From positions 238,278-302,277 of the forward strand of contig JAAEZQ010000003.1 of assembly GCA_018222805.1 (NCBI GenBank): a stretch of 64,000 bases of DNA, in the 5' to 3' direction. The notes beneath the pieces were generated by a model. It did no database searches. It was not told the origin of the DNA and worked only from the letters and a program-made list of their open reading frames with translations. This document shows positions 9,269 to 17,895 of this stretch, one piece after another. Both the position numbers and the translations under genes were made by a program. Origin of the DNA: Vibrionaceae bacterium (GTDB lineage Bacteria; Pseudomonadota; Gammaproteobacteria; Enterobacterales; Vibrionaceae). Numbering within the stretch: position 1 is the first letter of the stretch; each line of letters opens with the position of its first letter.

Positions 9269-10990
9269 ATGAATTGTAGTCACAAATTCAAACTAACTGC
9301 CATCGCGATGATGGTAGGTTCATCAATGAGTGCAAACGCTGCATTGTATCAAGTTGTCGAAGTTTCACCTGAGGTAAATGGTGACATCGTCGATTACGAA
9401 ACGGCTTATGGTGTTGCGATTCAGCAGGGGGATGTTGAGGATGTCTCTACAGGCTCTCCATTCGCTCTAGGGTGTTTTGATTCAACAGCAAACTGTACGG
9501 AAGACCAATTTAAGCTGGCCGTTGAGACTCGCACAACGCCTTTGTCGGCAGGCCAGGCTGTAGACGGTATTAGCTATCGTGAAGAAGTGCCATTTGGAAT
9601 GGACTCTCGATTTTCGTACGTAGACGATCGCGATGATTTTGAAATTTACTGTTATTCCAACCTTGGTTACAACACCTGTGAGACATGGTCTTCGGTACAC
9701 ATCGTGCCTTGGGAGAACGAACGCTACAAAGACTTTACCTCTAATGCACTGGCATTTGTGGAAGGTGACAGCTCTGCTTATGAAAACGAGTACAACAACG
9801 TTATCAATAGCTTAACGTCAGGTGGTCAAGCGGTTGGTAACCAAAGCGTAGTCAGTACAGATGATTCATCTACGTTAGAAACGCGTAACACGGTTGTTGC
9901 TCCCATTCTTCCTAACATCATTACGGAAGAAGATCAGGCCGCTGTTGTAGAAAGCCATGCGTGGAAAACAGATGGTGTATTCACTTCGGGTAGTGTATCG
10001 CGTACAGCAAGCAACAATAATGGTACGCACCATACCTCTAAAGCTGCTATCTGGGATCAGTCTGGTAAAGTCTCTGAGCTATCTTGGCCAAGTAATACTT
10101 CAAGCGACGGTAATCGACTGGCTCAAGGTAGCATGCGTGACTTTATCGTTGATGATACGACAGTATATGGTGTGGGTTACAACACGTATTCTGACAACAA
10201 CTACATGAATGCGACGGTATTTGTTGGTACGTTAGAGTCTGCAACGTCGATAGAAAACGTCACATGGTCGAATAAAGTGGTCAGTGGCGCACGTCAGCGA
10301 GAAGATGGTGATACCATTCATTCGAACTCGCGTCTGACAGCGGTTAACTCAAACTTTGTTGGTATTGGTGAGGCAAAACGCAGCATCCCAACAGCCGGAG
10401 CATATCCAAATCGTTTGTTTATCGTTCCAGATGTTCGTTCTGACTCCCTGAGTGCTGTATATCTAACTTCTGGCATCTTCTTTAATGGTGCTGGCGGTAA
10501 AATGGGTGGCATCAACGCTTACAATGAAATTGTTGGTCAAATAGATGCTGACACTACACGTGAGGATGATGGTAAGCCACGCCGTAAGCGCGGATTTATT
10601 TACCCGTATCATGCAGACGGTACAGCAAGCGAGCGTGCTGAATCATTATTTGGTGGTCAGGCTTGGCTCTTGGATACGCTGACTAACGGTGGTGAATACT
10701 CTGACGCGAACAACGAGTTCCGTATCATTGACGCAACAGACATCAACGATGCTGGTGTGGTTTCAGGTACTGCATTGAAGTGTTCTGGTGGCTATAACTC
10801 TACAGCGCACAATGCATCTTGTGATGTTACAGAAGAGGTTGTCGCGGTTAAACTAATGCCTATTCCTGATCAAACGCAGGATGATATTGTTTCTCGAAAC
10901 GTGGAAGAAGAAAGTGCGACACGTGAAGGTGCCGGCCTTGGTTGGTTAGCTTTGACCATGCTTGGCTTATTTGGGTTCCGTAGAAAATAG
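9269..10990 (+). CDS. DUF3466 family exported protein with C-terminal sorting-type tail
   Basis: Function unknown. The 573-residue protein has a signal peptide (about 1-24, ending SANA) and a large secreted domain rich in Asn, Ser, Thr and Asp. It ends in a tripartite tail: a Gly-rich GAGLGW segment, a short hydrophobic helix and a basic FRRK end. That tail resembles GlyGly-CTERM/rhombosortase-type signals, but I cannot show a sorting enzyme here. It begins 7 bases after uup and closes the operon with a strong terminator. I recognise the family from Vibrio DUF3466 proteins; no activity is proposed. Confidence 0.8.
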   Translation: MNCSHKFKLTAIAMMVGSSMSANAALYQVVEVSPEVNGDIVDYETAYGVAIQQGDVEDVSTGSPFALGCFDSTANCTEDQFKLAVETRTTPLSAGQAVDGISYREEVPFGMDSRFSYVDDRDDFEIYCYSNLGYNTCETWSSVHIVPWENERYKDFTSNALAFVEGDSSAYENEYNNVINSLTSGGQAVGNQSVVSTDDSSTLETRNTVVAPILPNIITEEDQAAVVESHAWKTDGVFTSGSVSRTASNNNGTHHTSKAAIWDQSGKVSELSWPSNTSSDGNRLAQGSMRDFIVDDTTVYGVGYNTYSDNNYMNATVFVGTLESATSIENVTWSNKVVSGARQREDGDTIHSNSRLTAVNSNFVGIGEAKRSIPTAGAYPNRLFIVPDVRSDSLSAVYLTSGIFFNGAGGKMGGINAYNEIVGQIDADTTREDDGKPRRKRGFIYPYHADGTASERAESLFGGQAWLLDTLTNGGEYSDANNEFRIIDATDINDAGVVSGTALKCSGGYNSTAHNASCDVTEEVVAVKLMPIPDQTQDDIVSRNVEEESATREGAGLGWLALTMLGLFGFRRK

Positions 10991-11007
10991 TTAAAAAATT
11001 TTAATAC

Positions 11008-11044
11008 AAGCACAGACTCACAAATTTGAGTCTGTGCTTTTTTT
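11008..11044 (+). terminator. strong rho-independent terminator after the DUF3466 gene
   Basis: A 13-base-pair stem AAGCACAGACTCA / TGAGTCTGTGCTT with a 6-base loop is followed by a T run. Confidence 0.92.
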
Positions 11045-11161
11045 ATGTCTTGAGAAATTTTCAAAGTTGATCGATTCTTGTAGTTGGAGTCATAAAAACT
11101 CCATTAAAGTTTCACAAAAACAGAAGCAATTTTTCAAATGGATCTGTATGAGGAATTAACT

Positions 11162-11335
11162 ATGAAGAGACAAAAGCGTGATCGCCTAGAACGAGCTCAA
11201 TCTCAAGGCTATAAAGCTGGGTTGAATGGAAGGTCCCAAGAGGCTTGCCCATATCAACAAGTTGATGCTCGGTCGTATTGGTTAGGTGGTTGGCGTGATG
11301 CCAGAGACGAAAAAAACTCTGGTCTCTATAAATAA
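11162..11335 (+). CDS. rmf: ribosome modulation factor
   Basis: A 57-residue basic protein that dimerises 70S ribosomes into inactive 100S particles in stationary phase. The sequence MKRQKRDRLERAQSQGYKAG, then GRSQEACPYQ and WLGGWRDAR, is the standard Rmf pattern. The ATG at 11162 gives the family N-terminus and follows GAGGAATTAACT; the in-frame ATG at 11138 would add eight unrelated residues. It sits next to fabA as in E. coli and has its own terminator. Confidence 0.97.
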   Translation: MKRQKRDRLERAQSQGYKAGLNGRSQEACPYQQVDARSYWLGGWRDARDEKNSGLYK

Positions 11336-11361
11336 CTCCCACATACAACTAGAAGGATTTG

Positions 11362-11385
11362 AAAGGGCTCTTTAAAGAGCCTTTT
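11362..11385 (+). terminator. rho-independent terminator of rmf
   Basis: The AAAGGGCTCTT / AAGAGCCTTTT hairpin lies 27 bases after the rmf stop. Confidence 0.8.
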
Positions 11386-11450
11386 CTGCATTCTGAGCAT
11401 GAGAGAATGACAGGAATTGGTATCGCGAAGTACAACAAATTTGAGATACA

Positions 11451-11474
11451 AAAAAGGCTCCAATCGGAGCCTTT
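11451..11474 (-). terminator. rho-independent terminator of fabA
   Basis: Read on the minus strand, AAAGGCTCC-GATT-GGAGCCTTTTT lies just downstream of the fabA stop. Confidence 0.85.
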
Positions 11475-11497
11475 AAGAAATTGCAGAAATTCTCTAC

Positions 11498-12016
11498 TTA
11501 GAAGCTAGAAGTGTCCTGGAACAAACCAACTTTAAGATCTTTCGCTACGTAGATTTCTTTACCATCTACTAATACACGGCCATCCGCTAGACCCATAACA
11601 AGCTTACGGTTTACGACGCGTTTCATGTGGATTTCGTAGGTTACTTTTTTCGCTGTTGGCAGGATCTGACCTGTGAACTTCACTTCACCTACACCCAGAG
11701 CACGGCCTTTACCTTCACCGCCAATCCAGCCTAGGTAGAAGCCAACAAGCTGCCACATAGCATCTAGGCCAAGACAACCTGGCATTACCGGGTCACCAGG
11801 GAAGTGGCAATCAAAGAACCAAAGATCTGGAGTAATATCCAATTCCGCTAGAATTAAGCCTTTACCAAAGTCGCCTTCTGTTTCTGACATTTTGGTAATA
11901 CGATCCATCATAAGCATGTTTGGCGCAGGTAGTTGTGGGCGACCTGGGCCGAAAAGCTCACCTTGGCTCGAAGCTAGAAGATCATCACGATTATAAGAAT
12001 CACGTTTGTTTTGCAT
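11498..12016 (-). CDS. fabA: 3-hydroxydecanoyl-ACP dehydratase/isomerase FabA
   Basis: Dehydrates 3-hydroxydecanoyl-ACP and isomerises trans-2- to cis-3-decenoyl-ACP, starting unsaturated fatty acid synthesis. The 172 residues show the hot-dog fold signature with the catalytic histidine in [14 protein letters not shown] and the second acidic active-site region in [16 protein letters not shown]. The ATG at 12016 ([16 protein letters not shown]) fits the family; the frame also allows an ATG two codons earlier at 12022. It lies downstream of the Lon-like gene on the same strand, 70 bases away, as in E. coli. Confidence 0.97.
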   Translation of the reverse strand: MQNKRDSYNRDDLLASSQGELFGPGRPQLPAPNMLMMDRITKMSETEGDFGKGLILAELDITPDLWFFDCHFPGDPVMPGCLGLDAMWQLVGFYLGWIGGEGKGRALGVGEVKFTGQILPTAKKVTYEIHMKRVVNRKLVMGLADGRVLVDGKEIYVAKDLKVGLFQDTSSF

Positions 12017-12086
12017 TATCAATCACTCCAATTTTTGACAGATGCATCTTAGTGAACACGTGTACGCTAAACAACTCCGATCAGTA

Positions 12087-13727
12087 CTAAACAAACCAGT
12101 TTTTGATACGCTGCACAAATCCTTCTGTGTGTTCATGTCTTTCAAAGTTTTCAATACGTTCAGCAATTTTTCCAATAATGCTGTCATCTTCGCCACGAAA
12201 TGGCTTACCCATCAAGATAGGAATGGCTTCATCAACAGTAGATACGGACCAAATGTTGAACTCTCCATTCTGAATGCTTTCTATGACGCTTTTATGTAAG
12301 GCCAAGTGCTTAAGGTTAGTCTTAGGTAGAATCACTCCCTGATGCCCGGTAAAGCCCTGATGCTTACAAACCTGATAGAAGCCTTCGATTTTCTCATTCA
12401 AACCACCAACGGCCTGAACTCGACCAAATTGGTCCACCGCACCCGTGACAGCAATCTGTTGATCCACTGGACATTCAGACAGGGCACTCACCAAACAGCA
12501 TAATTCAGCGAGAGAGGCACTGTCACCATCGACTTCACTATAGGACTGTTCAAACACAATAGAAGCTGCATAGGGCAACGGCTCATCAAGGTTTAATGCA
12601 GAGCTCAAAAACGCTTGCATGATCATCATACCTTTAGCGTGTAAATTACCGCCAAGTTCTGCTTTACGCTCTACATCGGAAACATCACCATCACCAAAGT
12701 GAATCACACAGGAGATACGTGCAGGTTCACCGTAAGAGACTGGGTGACCCGCCATATCAATGACCGTTAAGCCATTAATTTGTCCGACTTGTTCACCAGT
12801 TGTTTCAATAATCACCTGACCATCAAGAATGTCGTATACTGCGCGTTGCGGTAGGTAAGATTCACGATAGTATTTGTCATCAATCGCTTGGTCTATCGCC
12901 TTGAAGTCGATAACCTCACCGTCACGGTGTTGGCTAGCAAGCGTTAAAAGCTGACAGTGCCACATTACACCAAGGGGAAGATAATGCTGGTCTTCCATTT
13001 CACGCATACCAGCCAGCATAAGTCTTCTATAGGCGTCTTTATCTAAACTTGGCAGGTTGTATTCCGTACACACCCAATTCACAAAACCTAAGTACGAAGA
13101 CAAATTGTCATGAGATAAATGGATGTCTTCCTCAACCTCGGTATATATACAAAGGCCAGACGAGAAGTCCTCATCAACATATTCAAGTTCTGCTAACTGA
13201 CTTCTGTCACCTGTAACAATAAGCTTAACGTCATAACTATTTGATGCAACGGCAGATGCAGCAATACGAGTAGGGCTCATGTTCATTGGTGTAAAAGGTT
13301 GTTTTTGAATCGCGGATTTAATGCTTGGCCAGTAACCAGGGTTTGCCAGAATCAAATTCGCGGGAACCATCAGGTAACCACCATGGGCTTGAGCTATGAG
13401 GCCCGACTCTAACGTCACATCGCCATTTTCAGAGATGCTGTATCGATCAAATAAGCGTTTTGCGTCGAGCGACTCGGTCGTAACCACTGGCGAAGAAGCG
13501 TTATGTTCGACCGCCTTACTGATAAACCCACGGTATATAGAATTATCAACGCAATTAATCAGCAGGATGCGGGTAAGGCCACCAATGTTTGTGAAGCGAG
13601 AGATTGTGGCTGACATTCGAGGTTGTAGATCAACAAATGTCTTCTTTGGTAATGTCGAAGCGGACTTCAATAATGCTTCGTATTGATCGAACGAAGGTGT
13701 AACGTCTTGCCAGTTAAGTTGGTTCAT
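12087..13727 (-). CDS. Lon-like serine protease (LonH/YcbZ type)
   Basis: A 546-residue member of the Lon (S16) protease group. The C-terminal peptidase domain carries the serine of the Ser-Lys dyad at 403 (GDSASLAE) and the lysine at 446 (GGLNEKIEG). I find no Walker A motif in the N-terminal part. It therefore resembles E. coli YcbZ, whose AAA-like region is degenerate, rather than classical LonA. Context matches E. coli ycbZ-fabA-rmf. Substrates are unknown. A 3'-proximal fabA may share its transcript. The start ATG at 13727 is followed by MNQLNWQDVTPSFDQY. Confidence 0.88.
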   Translation of the reverse strand: MNQLNWQDVTPSFDQYEALLKSASTLPKKTFVDLQPRMSATISRFTNIGGLTRILLINCVDNSIYRGFISKAVEHNASSPVVTTESLDAKRLFDRYSISENGDVTLESGLIAQAHGGYLMVPANLILANPGYWPSIKSAIQKQPFTPMNMSPTRIAASAVASNSYDVKLIVTGDRSQLAELEYVDEDFSSGLCIYTEVEEDIHLSHDNLSSYLGFVNWVCTEYNLPSLDKDAYRRLMLAGMREMEDQHYLPLGVMWHCQLLTLASQHRDGEVIDFKAIDQAIDDKYYRESYLPQRAVYDILDGQVIIETTGEQVGQINGLTVIDMAGHPVSYGEPARISCVIHFGDGDVSDVERKAELGGNLHAKGMMIMQAFLSSALNLDEPLPYAASIVFEQSYSEVDGDSASLAELCCLVSALSECPVDQQIAVTGAVDQFGRVQAVGGLNEKIEGFYQVCKHQGFTGHQGVILPKTNLKHLALHKSVIESIQNGEFNIWSVSTVDEAIPILMGKPFRGEDDSIIGKIAERIENFERHEHTEGFVQRIKNWFV

Positions 13728-13938
13728 TAAAATTCATCATCATTTAATTTGGCGCCATTATAGCGAAACCGCTAATAACTCCATAGTCCGAATTTCTACA
13801 ATCACGCCAAAGAGATGTTTAGCTTGTGTAAGACTTAGACAAATGAGTGATCAGCATCGATACTTCTTAGAGATTTGTTTGCTGATCTTAAATAACTGGG
13901 TTACGCTGTCACTAGGTGAGAATTATGGGTCGGAAAGG

Positions 13939-14388
13939 ATGAAATATCAGCAACTTGAAAATTTGGAATGTGGGTGGAAGTGGAACTATCTGATCAAAAA
14001 GTGGAAGGATGGAGAAGCGATAACGCGTCACATTGACACCAGTGAAGCGGATGCCGCAGTCGCTGAGCTACGACGCTTTGAGCACGAACCAACGCAAGTA
14101 CTGGCATGGATAGATAACCACATGTCAGAAGAGCTTGAGAATAAGCTTAAGCAAGCAATACGTGCAAAACGCAAACGCCATTTCAATGCTGAACAAGTTC
14201 ATACTAAGAAGAAGTCCATCGATTTGGATTACCGGGTTTGGGAAAAACTGTCCAGCCGAGCGAATGAACTAGGTTGTACGTTATCTGATGCAATCGAATA
14301 CCTACTTTCCGAAGCATCAAGAAGTGAAAAAGCAAGTCAGAAGGTAACTTCAATTAAAGAAGACTTGAGTAAGCTGCTATCCAGCTAA
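13939..14388 (+). CDS. matP: macrodomain Ter protein MatP
   Basis: Binds matS sites and organises the Ter macrodomain. The 149 residues contain the N-terminal helical bundle (MKYQQLENLECGWKWNYL) and the ribbon-helix-helix region (KKKSIDLDYRVWEKLSSRAN) used for DNA binding, ending in a coiled-coil tail. The ATG at 13939 gives the family N-terminus after GGAAAGG; the in-frame start at 13843 has no family support. It is divergent from the Lon-like gene, as in E. coli. Its presence agrees with a Ter-proximal location but does not prove it. Confidence 0.96.
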   Translation: MKYQQLENLECGWKWNYLIKKWKDGEAITRHIDTSEADAAVAELRRFEHEPTQVLAWIDNHMSEELENKLKQAIRAKRKRHFNAEQVHTKKKSIDLDYRVWEKLSSRANELGCTLSDAIEYLLSEASRSEKASQKVTSIKEDLSKLLSS

Positions 14389-14398
14389 GGAGTATTAA

Positions 14399-14710
14399 AT
14401 GTTATACGTAATATTGATTGCTGCTGTTGTTATCTTTTGGCTGATTGCGGTTGATCGACCGGTACTCAAAGTTTCGTTTGACGAAGGGCGTATCAGTAAA
14501 GTGAAAGGCCATATTCCACCGTCTTTCAAACACAACTTAGAAGACATCAGTGAACATAATCCATTCACTGGTGAGATGAAAGTTTATAACCAGCGTACAG
14601 GTATGCGATTGGTTTTTTCTAAAGACGTACCGAAGAAAACCCAGCAAAGAATTCGCAACGTCTTTCCTCACCAAGGCTTTAAAACCTCCAAAGGCAAAAA
14701 GCGCGCTTAG
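14399..14710 (+). CDS. DUF3634 family membrane-anchored protein
   Basis: Function unknown. A 103-residue protein with one N-terminal membrane helix (about 2-18, LYVILIAAVVIFWLIAV) and a basic cytoplasmic-looking domain (LKVSFDEGRISKVKGHIP). It lies 10 bases after matP behind an AAGGAG ribosome site and ends at a terminator, so it is almost certainly in the matP operon. I recognise it as the small DUF3634 group of Vibrionaceae and relatives. Confidence 0.8.
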   Translation: MLYVILIAAVVIFWLIAVDRPVLKVSFDEGRISKVKGHIPPSFKHNLEDISEHNPFTGEMKVYNQRTGMRLVFSKDVPKKTQQRIRNVFPHQGFKTSKGKKRA

Positions 14711-14738
14711 TCTACATATCAATTACTTATCCATGTTA

Positions 14739-14766
14739 AATGGGACGCAAAATCGCGTCCCATTAT
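14739..14766 (+). terminator. rho-independent terminator of matP-DUF3634
   Basis: AATGGGACGC / GCGTCCCATT stem with a 6-base loop. Confidence 0.8.
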
Positions 14767-14830
14767 TGTATTTCAAACCTAGAAAACTAACATAACTCCA
14801 TATTTGTCAGATGGTTATATGGGGTTACGC

Positions 14831-15151
14831 ATGCGATACGTTGTCACTTTTTTAGCCTTGGTACTCTTTAGCGCTCCGACGTTTGCGGATGATTCGCAGG
14901 TCAACCCGGTTGCGAAAAAGATTAAAAATAAGCTTCAGCGAAAAGTTACTAAGAAGTTCGATGATTATCAGGGCTATTGCGATGTCATGATAGAAATGGA
15001 GCACAAGGGAAGTAAAGCTTCTATTAAGCGAGTGTCAGGGACTGGCGATCAAACCGTGTGTCGGTACGTGAAATCCAATTTAAAAGTCGGGAAGTGGTTC
15101 AGCTATAAGTTTCCCGAGAAGTATATCCGGCTCCATATCACGACGAATTAG
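14831..15151 (+). CDS. small periplasmic protein resembling the TolA C-terminal domain
   Basis: A 106-residue exported protein with a signal peptide (about 1-22, ending TFA). The mature part has a helix, then a pattern like TolA domain III: a CDVMIEMEHKGS strand pair, a GTGDQTVCRYVKSNL helix with the second Cys, and a final basic strand. TolA III has the same two-Cys spacing and anchors TolB and phage/colicin proteins. This copy lacks the TolA membrane anchor and long helix. The ATG at 14831 follows GGGGTT; two earlier in-frame ATGs give no better signal peptide. The similarity is by eye only. Confidence 0.6.
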   Translation: MRYVVTFLALVLFSAPTFADDSQVNPVAKKIKNKLQRKVTKKFDDYQGYCDVMIEMEHKGSKASIKRVSGTGDQTVCRYVKSNLKVGKWFSYKFPEKYIRLHITTN

Positions 15152-15285
15152 CCTCAAATGAAATTACCTTAGATTGATATGTAAGTTTAGTAGCGCGGCA
15201 GTGTTTTCTAATCGTCCCAGTACAGTAGTCGGTTTCTATGCGGCAATGACTTTTTTAACTTCGTTTTAGTAAAAGGATTTAGAGA

Positions 15286-15855
15286 GTGTTTGAAATCATT
15301 ATAGTTATTTTTTTATTCCTAGTGTTGATTGTTTACTCATCCAAGAAAGCAAGTAAGAACCAACGCAGAGAGCAGGTTAAGCCCTTTATTGGTTCAAATA
15401 GTCATCGAGCTATGAATCCTCCTCAAACCAAATGCTTGAGTGTTCCACACAAAAAGCATGTCTACTTAAGCTCTAAGACCGAGCGAAACTTCTACAACGT
15501 TCTACAAGAAATATTGCCTTCGGATTATGTCATACATTGTCAGGTTTCATTGATGGCTCTAGTACAGCCGGTAAACTTTAAGGACAACTCTCGAACTTGG
15601 GCTAAGCGCATGGATTACGTCATTACTGACAGAAACACCAAGATACTCGCTGTTATAGAGTTGGATGACTCATCTCACAGACAGAAAAGGCGTCAAGAAC
15701 GAGACTTGTACGTTAATGCAGCACTAGAAGGACATCACAAGTTGCTCAGATTTGATGCTACAGGAAACTATGACCCAATATATGTCGCTACAGTGATAGA
15801 AAGAGAAACTGGAATCGCGTGTAACCCGTTCATGACCGTCCTTCAACCTAGTTAG
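15286..15855 (+). CDS. DUF2726 domain protein with N-terminal membrane anchor
   Basis: A 189-residue protein with one N-terminal hydrophobic helix (about 2-17) followed by a DUF2726 domain (about 60-175). The domain includes KTERNFYNVLQEILP, the WAKRMDYVI strand and IELDDSSHRQKRRQERD. The fold is related to PD-(D/E)XK nucleases, and the D/E-containing strands (MDYVI, AVIELDD) are present. Nuclease activity is not shown and is only a possibility. It starts with GTG after AAAGGATT. It has its own unit inside an accessory stretch. Confidence 0.75.
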   Translation: MFEIIIVIFLFLVLIVYSSKKASKNQRREQVKPFIGSNSHRAMNPPQTKCLSVPHKKHVYLSSKTERNFYNVLQEILPSDYVIHCQVSLMALVQPVNFKDNSRTWAKRMDYVITDRNTKILAVIELDDSSHRQKRRQERDLYVNAALEGHHKLLRFDATGNYDPIYVATVIERETGIACNPFMTVLQPS

Positions 15856-16254
15856 GCTGCTATGTTCTGTTGATAAATAACACCGAATCATTTGGCCTTG
15901 GCTCTAAAGGTTCGCAGCAACAGTGAAAAAGAATGCGAAACCTTGCGACATACTTCGTAACCCTAAAAATGACGGTTTACACAATGTGCCAGTTGCTCAT
16001 AACATAGTTTAGTCGATTGGCCTCGACTGGCTTACACATTTGAGTCGTATTTACTATCCAAATCTGAAGCCATCATAAAAGCCGAACCTTAGCGATGGGG
16101 TTCGGCTTTTAGTTATGGATCTAATCTCTGATTTTAGAGCAGGTCGCGTGGTTGTGTTAAACGGTCTATAAACTAGAAATTTGTGACGATTACTTGCAGA
16201 CGGTATTATTCTACTAGTCGATTAACGATAACGCTTTGGACCTTCTGGGGAAGT
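15856..16254. other. intergenic region, no gene seen apart from a terminator hairpin
   Basis: About 400 bases with no plausible coding frame or ribosome site. Its one clear element is the hairpin at 16077-16110, which recurs almost unchanged at 17861-17895. Confidence 0.5.
16077..16110 (+). terminator. terminator-like hairpin, first copy of a duplicated element
   Basis: An AAAAGCCGAACC arm, loop TTAGCGAT and arm GGGGTTCGGCTTTT. It is 222 bases after the DUF2726 stop, too far to be a simple terminator of that gene. Confidence 0.75.
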
Positions 16255-16731
16255 ATGAAGTTAACCGAGTTTAAACAATCTCATTTTAAACAGCTGGCGG
16301 AATGGATTAAGACTGACGAGTTGAATTACTTATGGGGCGGACCAGCATACACTTTTCCATTAACTCAAACACAGATCAAACGACACTGCGCTCAAGCTGA
16401 AGTTCATCCTTACCTCGCCACCCTGAATAGCGACAATGTTGGGTTTATCGAACTGTACAAAGTAACAGAAGATCATTACCGGATCTGTCGAGTTTTTATA
16501 CGCGAAGAATTTCGCGGCCAAGGACTCGCGAAGGAAATGATGACACTAGCGATTGATAAAGCGCGAAGTGACTTGGCTGCCGAGACACTGAGTTTAGCGG
16601 TATTTGAACATAATAACGCGGCAAGGAAATGTTATGAATCTCTGGGTTTTAAGACGTTAACGGTTGAATCGGGCACCAGATACTTTAACGGTAAGTCGTG
16701 GAAATTGTTACGCATGGAAAAGCAATTTTAG
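16255..16731 (+). CDS. GNAT-family N-acetyltransferase
   Basis: A 158-residue acyl-CoA-dependent acetyltransferase of unknown substrate. The acetyl-CoA-binding motif A is at about residues 83-93 (REEFRGQGLAKEM), preceded by the CRVFI strand and followed by the AARKCYESLGF motif B. The ATG at 16255 (MKLTEFKQSHF) follows CTGGGGAAGT; the in-frame extension upstream to 16183 lacks a ribosome site. It is similar in type but not closely in sequence to the next GNAT gene. Confidence 0.85.
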   Translation: MKLTEFKQSHFKQLAEWIKTDELNYLWGGPAYTFPLTQTQIKRHCAQAEVHPYLATLNSDNVGFIELYKVTEDHYRICRVFIREEFRGQGLAKEMMTLAIDKARSDLAAETLSLAVFEHNNAARKCYESLGFKTLTVESGTRYFNGKSWKLLRMEKQF

Positions 16732-16843
16732 TGTCTTCCGTGTGTAATGCACTTATCTCAAGCTTGTCTTGTCCATTGAGTATCACCATTAGCCATCAAT
16801 TATCTAGTTTTACGTCAGATTCTGACCAATCACGGAGCGAGAA

Positions 16844-17314
16844 ATGGAATTTGTTCCCGTAAACATCGAACAGCAATTAGATTTGTGTATAGCGTTTCGT
16901 AAAGATGCTCATGAAGTCAGTTATGGCAGTGTTGATGGTTTTAATACTGAAGAGGCAGCAGCGTGGTTTGATAGATTAGCGTCTTTGCCGGACGCTGGCT
17001 TTTATCATGCAATCAAGAACAATGAAACCATTGGTCAAATCGAGTTTAGAAAAGACTTGATTGATGATGCAGGCGTAAAATATGGCTACATAAACCTCTT
17101 TTACCTAAAACCGAAGTTTCGAGGCCAAGGTTTGGGTATCGAGTTGCAAGACTTCATATTTTCGCAATTAAAATCTGCCAAATGCCAGTATGTCCAGTTA
17201 AGGTATTTACCTGCCAATAGCCAAGGTGTTGCGTTCTATCGTAAACATGGCTGGAAAGACGTTGGTGAGATGGATACACGAGGGCAACTGGCTCAAAAAC
17301 GCATACCTGAATAG
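16844..17314 (+). CDS. GNAT-family N-acetyltransferase
   Basis: A 156-residue acetyltransferase with motif A at about residues 91-100 (KPKFRGQGLGIEL), the YINLFYL strand before it and GVAFYRKHGW near the end. The substrate is unknown. The ATG follows CGGAGCGAGAA. The PH-domain gene begins 9 bases downstream behind AGGAGATAG, so the two form an operon. Confidence 0.87.
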   Translation: MEFVPVNIEQQLDLCIAFRKDAHEVSYGSVDGFNTEEAAAWFDRLASLPDAGFYHAIKNNETIGQIEFRKDLIDDAGVKYGYINLFYLKPKFRGQGLGIELQDFIFSQLKSAKCQYVQLRYLPANSQGVAFYRKHGWKDVGEMDTRGQLAQKRIPE

Positions 17315-17323
17315 GAGATAGTC

Positions 17324-17701
17324 ATGATCGATTTTGAAAACTCATCGGTGTTTAAGCTAAAGCCGATTGAAGAATCGAAGGTGAGAGAAGATTTCTACAA
17401 GTTTCTGATTGATGGCGAAGAAATCATTGCCGCTTTCAAAAGTATCCGCGATCAAGTGGTTTTCACCAACAAACGAGTTATTGCTGCGAACGTTCAGGGG
17501 ATTACTGGCTCAAAAGTGGACTATACATCTTTACCGTATAGCAAGGTAAACGCGTTCTCTGTTGAAACGTCAGGCACATTGGATCTGGATTGTGAGATCG
17601 AGCTTTACCTCAGCGAGGTTGGTAAAGTGTTGTTTGAGATTAAAGGCTCTTTTGATCTGGTGACTTTTAATAAACACATCAGTGAATGTGTGATGGGCTA
17701 A
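17324..17701 (+). CDS. bacterial PH-domain protein
   Basis: A 125-residue single-domain protein with the bacterial PH fold pattern of strand pairs: DQVVFTNKRVIAANVQG, then SLPYSKVNAFSVETSG and an acidic strand series, ending in one helix. No membrane segment or signal peptide is visible. Its biological role is unknown. It ends an operon with the preceding GNAT gene and is followed by the second copy of the duplicated hairpin. Confidence 0.8.
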   Translation: MIDFENSSVFKLKPIEESKVREDFYKFLIDGEEIIAAFKSIRDQVVFTNKRVIAANVQGITGSKVDYTSLPYSKVNAFSVETSGTLDLDCEIELYLSEVGKVLFEIKGSFDLVTFNKHISECVMG

Positions 17702-17844
17702 TAAGCGAGATCGATAGATTCACTACGCATGGTATTTTTCAGCACATCAACAAGTTTGTTTGGTAGCTGGTGGCGTACAAGATGCTTTGCGATAAAGCTA
17801 GAAAAACCAAACAAAGTAGGGTACTTGGAACTTTTCTCTTCCAT
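17698..17844 (-). pseudogene. 48-codon minus-strand frame, possible gene remnant
   Basis: On the minus strand an ATG (17844) opens a 48-residue frame beginning MEEKSSKYPTLFGFSSF and ending with TAG, overlapping the PH gene stop by 4 bases. The composition looks like real protein, with a helical KHLVRHQLPNKLVDVLKN segment. The frame continues open upstream through the hairpin, which suggests the C-terminal remnant of a longer gene. I do not recognise the parent and see no clear ribosome site. Confidence 0.3.
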
Positions 17845-17860
17845 ACATTTAGACAAAAAC

Positions 17861-17895
17861 AAAGCCGAACCTTAGAGATGGGGTTCGGTTTTTTT
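17861..17895 (+). terminator. terminator-like hairpin, second copy of a duplicated element
   Basis: AAAGCCGAACC, loop TTAGAGAT, GGGGTTCGGTTTTTTT. It differs from the copy at 16077 by one loop base and one stem base. Confidence 0.8.
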
